Position numbers and translations under genes: made by a program. Below are positions 7,874-15,875 of a DNA stretch of 64,000 nt, one piece after another. The notes beneath the pieces were generated by a model that made no database searches, was not told where the DNA came from, and saw only the letters and a list, made by a program, of their open reading frames with translations. The stretch's first letter is position 1; every line of letters starts with the position of its first letter. The stretch is taken from the NCBI GenBank assembly GCA_964588695.1, contig CAZPQK010000001.1, positions 186,001 to 250,000 on the forward strand, given 5' to 3'. This stretch comes from CAZPQK01 sp964588695. Lineage in GTDB: Bacteria; Krumholzibacteriota; Krumholzibacteriia; WVZY01; JAKEHA01.

Positions 7874-9400
7874 TCAAACATCCCCCCGCCCAGGCGCCCG
7901 AAACAACATCGCTTCCGCGACATGTTCGATTGTGACCGTCTCGCTACCCGCGAGATCCGCAATCGTTCGGGCGACCGCGATGATGTGACTGCGACCACGC
8001 GCACTAATGCGAAGCGTCCGCCCCGCGCGCAGCAGCGTGTCGTGCGCATCCTCTTGCAATCGAACCGCATCGTGTGACGCCCCCGCCGCGGTCAATCGCT
8101 CGCGACGAAACGCCGTGGCCCGTTCGACCTCTGCAACCACATCCACTTTGGGTGCGGGCGCGTCGGAAAATTTCGCCAGGTCGACCGGCTTGACGTGCAC
8201 GTGAATCCCAATGCGATCGCGCAACGGCCCCGACACCTTCCCCGCGTAACGCACAATCTGCAGCGGCGAACAACGACACAGTCGCTCGCTTCCGTAGTGC
8301 CCACACGGACAGGGATTCATCGCACCGATCAATTGGAAACGCGCCGGAAACGTTACGCTCCCGCGGGCGCGCGCGATCGTCACCGTCCCCGCCTCAAGCG
8401 GTTCACGCAGCGCCTCCAACGCCGTTCGACTGAACTCGGGGAACTCATCCAAAAACAGCACGCCGTGGTGCGCGAGCGTAATCTCGCCTGGTCGTGGTGG
8501 AGCACCGCCGCCAATAACACCGGCATCGCTCGCACTGTGATGCGGCGCGCGCAGCGGTGGTCGAAACATCGCCCGGTCGCCGTCGAAGCGACCGATCGAA
8601 CTGTAAATCGACGTCACCTCCAGCGCCGCTGAATCTTGCAAATCGGGAAGCAACTCCACAAACCGTCGCGCCAACATCGTCTTGCCAGCCCCCGGTGGCC
8701 CGCTAAGCAACACGTGATGACCACCCACCGCGGCAATCATTAGCGCGCGCTTCGCGGTTCCCTGGCCCACGACATCCGCGAGCGGATCCTTGGCGCGGAC
8801 AAGCGGCTTACGCTTGGGCGGCGGCGCCGTCGACATCCGCACGCGACTCTCCCCACGCGCAAGCGACTGCAGCGGTTTGCCCACTAGCGCGGCAACCGCC
8901 GCGTTCAAATCCGGACTCCCCACAACTTCGATGTTAGGCAACCACTCGGCTTCGCTAAAATTCTCGGCTGGCACCACCACCCGCGCCAGCTCACGCGACC
9001 GGGCCGCAAGCAACACCGGCAGGACGCCACGAATGCGCCGCAGCGCACCATCCAGTGCCAACTCGCCCAGCAACATCGTTCCCGCCAGCGCTTGCTGAAG
9101 CTCTTGCGTGTCGTCTATCTGCTCGCTCGCGACCAGAATCCCCACCGCAATCGCCAGATCAAATGCCGAGCCCTCCTTGCGCACATCGGCGGGCGCCAGG
9201 TTCACCGTGATGCGCTGCAACGGATACTCCCAACCGGAGTTCTTGATTGCAGCGGCGACGCGCTCGCGACTTTCGCGCACCGCCGTGTTCGGCAAACCGA
9301 CAATAGTAAACGCGGGAACCCCACGAGCCAGATCAACTTCGACTGTGATTTCCAGACCATCGACACCGTAGACCGTGCCGGAAACAATTCGGGTATGCAT
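7874..9400 (-). CDS. comM: YifB/ComM family AAA+ ATPase (Mg-chelatase-like)
   Basis: A 508-residue protein of the ComM family, whose members act as helicases in branch migration during natural transformation. The N-terminal ChlI (Lon-protease-like) domain covers about 20-145, with GLPNTAVRESRERV. The AAA+ domain has Walker A GPPGAGKT near 220 and Walker B VLFLDEFPEF near 285. The MgChl C-terminal part carries the Cys-rich CPCGHYG...CRCSP loop and RIGIHVHV. The start at 9400 is fixed by a near-perfect AAGGAGG 6 bases upstream; the reading frame extends further 5' but without a ribosome site. It is divergent from the MFS gene. Confidence 0.93.
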   Translation of the reverse strand: MHTRIVSGTVYGVDGLEITVEVDLARGVPAFTIVGLPNTAVRESRERVAAAIKNSGWEYPLQRITVNLAPADVRKEGSAFDLAIAVGILVASEQIDDTQELQQALAGTMLLGELALDGALRRIRGVLPVLLAARSRELARVVVPAENFSEAEWLPNIEVVGSPDLNAAVAALVGKPLQSLARGESRVRMSTAPPPKRKPLVRAKDPLADVVGQGTAKRALMIAAVGGHHVLLSGPPGAGKTMLARRFVELLPDLQDSAALEVTSIYSSIGRFDGDRAMFRPPLRAPHHSASDAGVIGGGAPPRPGEITLAHHGVLFLDEFPEFSRTALEALREPLEAGTVTIARARGSVTFPARFQLIGAMNPCPCGHYGSERLCRCSPLQIVRYAGKVSGPLRDRIGIHVHVKPVDLAKFSDAPAPKVDVVAEVERATAFRRERLTAAGASHDAVRLQEDAHDTLLRAGRTLRISARGRSHIIAVARTIADLAGSETVTIEHVAEAMLFRAPGRGDV

Positions 9401-9515
9401 GAATCCTCCTTGGACGCGCGACGCGCAGGAGGAATTCCGATTGGGGTGTTGTTGCAGACTGGGAGATACCGTTACCATAGCCACATGACCTATCTCCAGC
9501 AACGGCGAATGCACC

Positions 9516-10745
9516 ATGATTGATCTCTCGCAGTTCAGTCCGTCCGAAAAGCGAGTCCTGTGGCTCACCTGTCCGACGCACTTCTGCTGCCACTTTTTTA
9601 TTCTGACATTCCCCGCCGTGACACTGCCCATGTCGCGGACACTTGGGCTGTCGTTGGAAGACATCGTCCGCTTGAGCTTTTGGATGTACGTCACCTATGG
9701 ACTGTTCGCGCTGCCGGTGGGCCTGGCGGTCGACCGTTGGCGGGCCAAGTGGATGCTGGTTATCGGGCAATTCCTAATGGGCATCGGCCTGGTGTTTGCC
9801 GGCCTCTACCCCAACCCCGACGCCTTGCTCATCTCGCTGGGCATTGTGGGAACCGGCGCCAGTGTCTACCACCCGGCCGGCTTGTCGCTAATCTCGCGGA
9901 CCGTTCGCAAACGCGGCATGGCCATGGGTGTCAACGGTGTGTTCGGTAACCTCGGTATCGCCAGCGCTCCACTGGTCACCGGTATCCTGACCTGGTCGTT
10001 CGGTTGGCAAAACGCATTCATCATTATGGGCGGGTTGGCGATTGCCATCGGCGTGGGACTGAGTGCGCTAAAAGTTGACGAAACTCCCGTCGAAGTCGCG
10101 CCAAAGACATCTGCTGGCGGAGCCGAGTTGGCGAAGTACTTTCTCATCATGTGCGTTGCGCTGGTGTGCGGTGGCATCGCGTACCGCGGCAACATGCTGC
10201 TACTCCCGGCCTACTTCGAACTCAAGACGACCTTCTTTGTCGATCTGCTCGCGCGGCTGGAATTTATGCGAACCCAGGGCACCGCGACCCTAGCCGCAAC
10301 GGTGCTGACATCCGCCGTTCTCGTCGCCGGCATCTTTGGTCAACTCGTCGGCGGGCGCATGGCCGACCGTATGGACCTGCGCCGCGCTTACCTGACCATC
10401 CACAGCCTGAGCCTGCCCTTCATTCTGGCCATGGCCTTTGTAAGTGATTATCTTTTAGCGATTTGTGCCGCTGGATACGCCTTCTTTAGCCTCGGGATGC
10501 AGCCGGTCGAAAACAGCCTGATCGCCGCCCTGACCCCGAGAAAGTGGCGGAGCACCAGTTATGCGGTAAAATTCATCCTCAACTTTGGGGTCGGCGCGAC
10601 CGTGGTCTACCTGATCGCACCCATCAAGCAGGCCTTCTCGCTGGAGACCGTCTATGTATTTCTGGCGGGCGCGACTACCCTGCTGGTAATGAGCATCGTC
10701 TGGCTGACGGTCGCCTCGCGGCCCCTGGGAGAGGTTCGCAACTAA
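9516..10745 (+). CDS. MFS transporter (fosmidomycin-resistance/FsrlL-like type)
   Basis: A 409-residue major facilitator with about 12 membrane segments. The loop after TM2 contains GLAVDRWRAKWM, a form of the MFS signature GxxxDRxGRR. A second copy, GGRMADRMDLRRAY, follows TM8. The motif YHPAGLSLIS near residue 115 is typical of the fosmidomycin-resistance-like branch. The substrate cannot be predicted. It starts at an ATG with only a weak ribosome site and is divergent from comM. Confidence 0.85.
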   Translation: MIDLSQFSPSEKRVLWLTCPTHFCCHFFILTFPAVTLPMSRTLGLSLEDIVRLSFWMYVTYGLFALPVGLAVDRWRAKWMLVIGQFLMGIGLVFAGLYPNPDALLISLGIVGTGASVYHPAGLSLISRTVRKRGMAMGVNGVFGNLGIASAPLVTGILTWSFGWQNAFIIMGGLAIAIGVGLSALKVDETPVEVAPKTSAGGAELAKYFLIMCVALVCGGIAYRGNMLLLPAYFELKTTFFVDLLARLEFMRTQGTATLAATVLTSAVLVAGIFGQLVGGRMADRMDLRRAYLTIHSLSLPFILAMAFVSDYLLAICAAGYAFFSLGMQPVENSLIAALTPRKWRSTSYAVKFILNFGVGATVVYLIAPIKQAFSLETVYVFLAGATTLLVMSIVWLTVASRPLGEVRN

Positions 10746-10799
10746 CGCTGCGAGCAGGCCGTAGGTACATATATAAGAGTCACTAGCGAGAGGATCCCC

Positions 10800-11108
10800 A
10801 TGAGTAACGAAGAAACCAATAACATAAATAACGACAATAAGTTAGACGACTACGCGGAAAAGATCAACAAGGCCGTTTCCGACGGCATTTCCAAACTAGA
10901 AGCCGCCTTCGACAAGGGTCACGAAGACCTCAAGGCCGAGATGCAGTCGGACCGTTTTCAGCAGCTTCGGCAGTCGCCCCGGATGGGCCTCATTCTGTTG
11001 GTGGGTGGCGTAGTGTGGTTGTTATTGGTGACCGACGTCATTAACAAGCCGATCTTCCCGATCCTGCTAATCGGCTTTGGGGTTTACCTGCTGGTTCGTA
11101 ACCGCTAG
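10800..11108 (+). CDS. Small membrane protein with charged N-terminal helix
   Basis: A 102-residue protein. Residues 1-58 are hydrophilic, very rich in Asn, Asp, Lys and Glu, and probably form a coiled coil (KINKAVSDGISKLEAAF). Two membrane segments follow at about 62-78 and 85-100, ending VRNR. GAGAGG lies 5-10 bases before the ATG. The layout resembles small DUF5668/LiaF-type membrane proteins, in which two closely spaced TM segments form a hairpin, but this is only a resemblance. It lies 54 bases after the MFS gene and could share its transcript. Confidence 0.65.
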   Translation: MSNEETNNINNDNKLDDYAEKINKAVSDGISKLEAAFDKGHEDLKAEMQSDRFQQLRQSPRMGLILLVGGVVWLLLVTDVINKPIFPILLIGFGVYLLVRNR

Positions 11109-11311
11109 TCCCACAACCTGTTAGATAAAGGCCGAACCGCCGGGAATCCAACGACGGGAGGGGGGAGCGAGTCAGTGGGTAACCTCCCGAGAATTCCGTA
11201 TAGACCCCGGCGCCCGGCATGTAAGGTTCTCACTCCCCTTACGTGCTGACGGCACTCTCCGAGATCGGCACCCCACGCGGTCCGCTGAAGCAATATTTCC
11301 CGAAAGCCCCA

Positions 11312-11343
11312 AAAGCAAAAGGGAGGACGTTTCCGTCCTCCCT
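11312..11343 (-). terminator. Rho-independent terminator for the histone-like gene
   Basis: A 10-bp stem AGGGAGGACG/CGTCCTCCCT (11320-11343, loop TTTC). On the minus strand it is followed by TTTTGCTTTTGG, so it would end transcription from the histone-like gene at 11389-11961. The rest of 11109-11388 contains nothing else recognisable. Confidence 0.65.
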
Positions 11344-11388
11344 CGAGTCATCAGCTTTGGCTAGCCAAAACTCAAAGCATGAGTGTGA

Positions 11389-11961
11389 TTATCGTCTAGC
11401 TTTGGATTTGGTCTTACGCTTAGCTGTGGACTTACGCTTGGCCTTGGTCTTGCGCTTGGCCTTGGTCTTACGCTTAGCCTTGGTCTTACGCTTAGCCTTG
11501 GTCTTGCGCTTGGCCTTGGTCTTACGCTTGGCCTTGGTCTTACGCTTGGCCTTGGTCTTACGCTTGGCCTTGGTCTTACGCTTNNNNNNNNNNNNNNNNN
11601 NNNNNNNNNNNNNNNNNNNNNNNNNNNNNNNNNNNNNNNNNNNNNNNNNNNNNNNNNNNNNNNNNNNNNNNNNNNNNNNNNNNGTCTTACGCTTAGCCTT
11701 GGTCTTACGCTTGGCCTTAGCTTTCGTCTTACGCTTAGCCTTGGTCTTACGCTTGGCCTTAGCTTTCGTCTTACGCTTAGCTTTGGTCTTGCGCTTGGCC
11801 TTCGACTTTGTCTTACGCTTGGCCGTCGACTTACGCTTGGCTTTCGCCTTCGTCTTTCGCTTGGCCGTGGTTTTGCGCTTGGCTTTGGCCTTGGTCTTAC
11901 GCTTGGCCGTCGTCTTGCGCTTGGCTTTGGTTTTGGCTTTCGCCTTCCGCTTTGCTGCCAT
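11389..11961 (-). CDS. Histone H1-like Lys/Arg/Ala repeat protein (interrupted by assembly gap)
   Basis: The product is composed almost only of Lys, Arg, Ala and Thr, in a 6-residue unit close to TKAKRK repeated many times (18-bp DNA repeat), with Ser variants near both ends. It starts MAAKRKAKAK, with AAGGA 6 bases before the ATG. Bacterial proteins of this kind (chlamydial Hc1/Hc2, Bordetella BpH1) bind and compact DNA, resembling the C-terminal tail of eukaryotic H1. A run of 100 N interrupts the coding region, so the true repeat number and length are unknown. Both flanks read in the same frame across the gap as given. Repeat-number variation between strains is likely. Confidence 0.8.
   Translation of the reverse strand: MAAKRKAKAKTKAKRKTTAKRKTKAKAKRKTTAKRKTKAKAKRKSTAKRKTKSKAKRKTKAKRKTKAKAKRKTKAKRKTKAKAKRKTKAKRKXXXXXXXXXXXXXXXXXXXXXXXXXXXXXXXXXXKRKTKAKRKTKAKRKTKAKRKTKAKRKTKAKRKTKAKRKTKAKRKTKAKRKSTAKRKTKSKARR
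11584..11683. other. Assembly gap of 100 N
   Basis: Exactly 100 undetermined bases lie inside the 18-bp tandem repeat of the histone-like gene. The round number is the usual placeholder for a gap of unknown size, caused here by repeats that short reads cannot span. Confidence 0.97.
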
Positions 11962-12735
11962 GTCAGTCCTTCCTTTCGAAAGCGTTCATCCTAGGAAGAG
12001 TTCGCTTTCAGGGTTCTAAACTAACGCAGAACATTGATGTAGAGCTAAGATGTCACAGCAGTTGCGAAGATTGTTGCATACCTCGAAAGCGTGTCAAGAG
12101 AAATTGTCTCATTTACTTTCTCGGAAGACCGCGACCATCAACGCGTTATGTTCTTCGTCAGCAATCGCACAAACATGAACTCGTCGTCACGTTGCACGAT
12201 GACATGATTCGTGTCGCGGCGCATTTTGCAATTAGCGTACCACTGATACAAAGTTGCCCACCGTGCGAGGGTTGCCGAACGCGTGCTGACAGGAATCTGA
12301 TCACAGCGAACGTTGACCAAAACCCCACAAGTTGGAACCCGAGTTCGATCCAATCGACAACCGAACACACCAACCAACCACTAACCTGCGCCTATATATA
12401 TGTGCGATGAACGGATTCGCAAAAGTTTAGCTATATAAATACAAAACAACGACTTACGCGCTCACGCACTCAAACACCAACGGCGGGGCACCAGCGAGCG
12501 TCGGCGCGTTCAAGCGCGATACACCACCTAACCGACCCCACGCACAAAGCGCCCGCGCGAGCGACTTAAATAGGTATAATGATGGACGTTGGCGCACCTT
12601 GCTTCGCCAATTCTAATTTGCTAGAGTAACCGACGCCACGCCGTCTGTTTGCGAGAACAAACTACCGATTTGTGCAATCCCGACGTGTCATTTTTGGCCA
12701 ATACTTAACCATCCTAACCTGCGACCCGACACACC
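11962..12735. other. Long intergenic region upstream of gdhA and the histone-like gene
   Basis: A 774-base stretch between divergent genes. Short open frames at 12138-12377 (minus) and in the plus direction lack ribosome sites and family features, and I do not regard them as genes. Bases 12390-12450 are AT-rich. A TATAATGATGG at 12575-12585 is a possible -10 for gdhA. No structured RNA was recognised. Confidence 0.45.
12575..12580 (+). promoter_or_regulatory. Candidate -10 element of the gdhA promoter
   Basis: A consensus TATAAT lies 156 bases before the gdhA ATG, followed by GATGG exactly as at 507-517. The expected -35 region is GC-rich and does not match TTGACA, so an activator or another sigma factor would be needed. 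The untranslated leader would be about 150 bases. Confidence 0.3.
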
Positions 12736-14007
12736 ATGACCACAACCAGTGACAACCTGAACCTGTTTGAGATTTCTCTGCTGCAGTTCAACCGGGCTGC
12801 CGAGCGCATTAACCTGGACAAGAAAGTCTGGGGCCTGCTCTCCGAGCCGCAGAACGAAATCATCGTGAACTTCCCGGTGCAACTGAGCGACGGCAAGTAC
12901 CACATGTTCCGCGGCTACCGCATTCAGCACAACAATGTAATGGGCCCCTACAAGGGCGGAATTCGCTTTCACCACACCGTAAACCTGGAAGAAGTGAAGG
13001 CGCTGGCGCAGTGGATGACGTGGAAGTCGGCGCTTATGGGAATCCCATTTGGCGGCGGCAAAGGCGGCGTAACCATCAATCCGCGCGAGCACACGGTAGA
13101 AGATCTCATGCGCGTGACGCGACGGTTCACCCACGCGCTGGGCAATAACATCGGCCCCGAGTACGACATTCCGGCCCCCGATATGGGCACCAGCGGGCGC
13201 GAAATGGTATGGATGATGGACACCTACATGGCGACGTTTAACGCGTCCGACCGCCTCGCGACTCGTCGGATTGTCACCGGTAAGACCGTCATCAACGGCG
13301 GTAGCCTGGGCCGTGACAAAGCCACTGGACAAGGGATGGCGTTCGCGTTGGAGGCGTGGGGCAAGGAGCGCGGCTTCCCAGTCAAAGGGATGAAGTTCGC
13401 AACCCAGGGCTTCGGTAACGTGGGCTCATTCGCCAGTATCATTTTGCATAGCATGGGTGCGACGCTCATGTCGGCGAGTGATCACACCGGCTCGATCGGC
13501 AACCCCGATGGCATTGTCGCGCACGACCTGGCCGAATACGTAAAGGTCAACGGCGGCGTCGCCGGTTACCCGCACGCCAAAGAGATCTCGCTGGAAGACT
13601 TCTACGCCTCCGATGTCGACGTGTTCGTCCCCGCGGCGATCGAGAAAACCATCAACGTCGACACCGAGCACCATATCAAAGCCAAGTACATTCTCGAGGG
13701 CGCCAACGGCCCCACCACTCCCGAAGCCGAAGAGCGGCTTAAGGCACGGGGCATCGAGATTATCCCCGACATTCTGGCCAACTCGGGCGGGGTGACGGTT
13801 TCGTACTTTGAGTGGGTGCAAAACAAGAACAGCGAGATCTGGCGCCTGGAGCAAGTCGACGAGGAGTTGAAGCTTAAGATGAACGACGCCGTTCAGGCTG
13901 TCTTTCAGGAGATGAAACACCTCAAAGTAGACGCGCGCACCGCCGCGATGACGCTTGCGCTGGGCCGCATCGAGAAAGTCTATAACGAGCGCGGGATCTT
14001 TCCTTGA
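12736..14007 (+). CDS. gdhA: Glutamate dehydrogenase (Glu/Leu/Phe/Val dehydrogenase family)
   Basis: Catalyses the reversible oxidative deamination of glutamate to 2-oxoglutarate and ammonia. The 423-residue length is usual for hexameric catabolic-type enzymes. The N-terminal substrate domain has GPYKGGIRFH (about 70-79) and the catalytic lysine K109 in FGGGKGGV. The Rossmann domain begins near 215, with GFGNVG at 225-230. EGANGPTTPEA and ILANSGGVTVSYFEW complete the family signatures. The TTG start of the following antiporter overlaps its TGA stop, linking glutamate breakdown to sodium/proton exchange in one operon. Several sodium-coupled amino-acid transporters lie a few kilobases away. Confidence 0.95.
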   Translation: MTTTSDNLNLFEISLLQFNRAAERINLDKKVWGLLSEPQNEIIVNFPVQLSDGKYHMFRGYRIQHNNVMGPYKGGIRFHHTVNLEEVKALAQWMTWKSALMGIPFGGGKGGVTINPREHTVEDLMRVTRRFTHALGNNIGPEYDIPAPDMGTSGREMVWMMDTYMATFNASDRLATRRIVTGKTVINGGSLGRDKATGQGMAFALEAWGKERGFPVKGMKFATQGFGNVGSFASIILHSMGATLMSASDHTGSIGNPDGIVAHDLAEYVKVNGGVAGYPHAKEISLEDFYASDVDVFVPAAIEKTINVDTEHHIKAKYILEGANGPTTPEAEERLKARGIEIIPDILANSGGVTVSYFEWVQNKNSEIWRLEQVDEELKLKMNDAVQAVFQEMKHLKVDARTAAMTLALGRIEKVYNERGIFP

Positions 14008-15875
14008 TACCAAGGACCGCGACCCTACTTTCGCTACTGGCGGCGGCGTTGCTGGTCATCGCCGCCGCTCCCGCAACCGCGGCCATCGATGGCCCCGACC
14101 TTGCCGTGACCAATGTTCCGTTTTCGGTATCCGTAAGCGGCGACGGCAGCAATCAGCCCTTCGAGTTCGTGATCGTCCAGGACGGCAACATCGTCGTCCG
14201 CCACACCGGTTCGCTACCCGCCGAACTCCCTGGTCTCGAAATCCCCAACTCCGGCGACACCGAAATGCGCCTGACAATCGCGGGCGCCGAACCCGAAGTG
14301 AAACCCATCAAGGTCGTCCGCGGGTGGATGACACTGTTGCCTCCGCTGGTCGCGATTCTGGCTGCGCTTCTCTTTCGTCAGGTCTACCTGGCCCTGTTTC
14401 TGGGCATCTGGTTGGGAGCGGCGGCCCTCTCCGGCAGCTTCTTTTCTGGGTTCCTGGAAGTCGTGCAGAAGTTTGCGGTCAACGCGCTTAACGACGGCGA
14501 CCGCATCTCGATTGCCGTGTTCACATTGCTGCTTGGCGGCCTGGTCGGCCTCATCACCAAAAACGGGGGCCTGGCGGGTCTTGTTGATACCGTTTCCAGG
14601 TGGGCATCCAACCCGCGACGCGGCCAAACCGCGACCTGGCTTTTGGGGCTAATGATCTTTTTTGACGACTACACCAACACGCTCATCGTGGGCAACACGA
14701 TGCGCCCGGTTACCGACAAGCTGCGTATTTCGCGCGAAAAGCTGGCCTATCTGGTCGATGCGACCGCCGCGCCAGTTGCCAGCGTCGCAGTAATTACCAG
14801 CTGGATTGGCTTTGAAATTTCGCTGTTGCGCGACGCGTTCGCCACCGTGGGCGTCGACCGCAATCCCTTTTCGACCTTCGTCGAAGCCATTCCCTACAGT
14901 TTCTACCCGCTGCTGACGCTATTGTTTGTGTTCCTGGTAGCCAATTGGGGCCGCGACTTTGGCCCCATGTTGCGCGCCGAACGCCGTGCACGCCGCGACG
15001 GGAAGCTGCTGGCCGACGACGCCCAACCGCTCTCTAAGATCGACGAAGACATTCGCTTTGACAGCGACGTAACCCCGCGGGCATGGAACGCCTTGTTGCC
15101 GATTATTACCGTCGTTGTCGTCACGGTTGTCGGACTGCTGGTAACCGGGCAGAACTCGTTGGGTGGCGGTGCGTCGTGGTTTGACGCGCTCCGCGAAGGC
15201 AACTCGTTTGTAGCCTTATTATGGAGCTCGTTTCTGGGATGCGTGGTAGCACTCATCCTTGCGGTGGCGCAACGGGCGGTGAACCTCAATGAGGGAATCG
15301 ACGCATGGGTTTCGGGGGTAAAGACGTTGTCACCGGCCATGATCATCCTGGTCCTGGCGTGGGCGATCGGTGACATCTGCAGCGCGCTCCACACCGCCGA
15401 CTTCCTGGTGCACTCGCTGTCGAACGTTATATCGCCCAAAATGCTCCCGTTGCTGGTGTTTCTGGTCTCAGCAGCCGTTAGCTTCTCTACGGGCACCTCA
15501 TGGGGCACTATGACCATTTTAACGCCATTGTGCGTTCCACTTGTTATCCAGGTATCAACACTCGCGGGACTCGAACCAGGTCTTTCCAACCAACTCCTGT
15601 TGGGATCGATATCCGCGATTCTTTCGGGTGCCGTTTTTGGCGATCACTGCTCGCCAATCTCGGACACCACCATCATGTCATCTTTGGCCAGCGCATCCGA
15701 TCATATCGACCATGTGCGCACGCAGCTTCCCTACGCTATGGTTGTGGCAGGTACGGCGATCGTCACCGGCTACCTGTTGATGGCAACCGGTCTTCCGGTG
15801 TGGATTCCGCTACTCGTATCGGCTGGTGTGGTTATCGTCGTGGTCCGCTTCGTCGGCAAACCGGTAGGCGACTAG
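14004..15875 (+). CDS. NhaC-family Na+/H+ antiporter with extra N-terminal periplasmic domain
   Basis: A 623-residue membrane protein. Residues 1-26 look like a signal peptide (ending APATAA) and residues 27-100 form a hydrophilic strand-rich domain before the first transporter segment at about 108. The rest is the NhaC antiporter fold, with FFDDYTNTLIVGNTMRPVTD, SSWIGFEIS-like and STGTSWGTMTILTPL signatures, the last being highly typical. The start is a TTG that overlaps the gdhA stop (TTGA), so it is coupled to gdhA. No ATG precedes the signal-like sequence. It converges with the TPR gene; the two stops share the palindrome CTAG. Exchange of Na+ for H+ is the expected function. Confidence 0.88.
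   Translation: MIPRTATLLSLLAAALLVIAAAPATAAIDGPDLAVTNVPFSVSVSGDGSNQPFEFVIVQDGNIVVRHTGSLPAELPGLEIPNSGDTEMRLTIAGAEPEVKPIKVVRGWMTLLPPLVAILAALLFRQVYLALFLGIWLGAAALSGSFFSGFLEVVQKFAVNALNDGDRISIAVFTLLLGGLVGLITKNGGLAGLVDTVSRWASNPRRGQTATWLLGLMIFFDDYTNTLIVGNTMRPVTDKLRISREKLAYLVDATAAPVASVAVITSWIGFEISLLRDAFATVGVDRNPFSTFVEAIPYSFYPLLTLLFVFLVANWGRDFGPMLRAERRARRDGKLLADDAQPLSKIDEDIRFDSDVTPRAWNALLPIITVVVVTVVGLLVTGQNSLGGGASWFDALREGNSFVALLWSSFLGCVVALILAVAQRAVNLNEGIDAWVSGVKTLSPAMIILVLAWAIGDICSALHTADFLVHSLSNVISPKMLPLLVFLVSAAVSFSTGTSWGTMTILTPLCVPLVIQVSTLAGLEPGLSNQLLLGSISAILSGAVFGDHCSPISDTTIMSSLASASDHIDHVRTQLPYAMVVAGTAIVTGYLLMATGLPVWIPLLVSAGVVIVVVRFVGKPVGD

Noticed and set aside
11396..11960. Tandem repeat array that could be taken for CRISPR or a satellite
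   Set aside because: The 18-bp units are contiguous, lack unique spacers and keep one reading frame encoding TKAKRK units, so they are part of a coding sequence.
12138..12377. Possible small gene in the long gap before gdhA
   Set aside because: No ribosome site, composition unlike the neighbours, and two overlapping frames of similar length on the same strand suggest chance.
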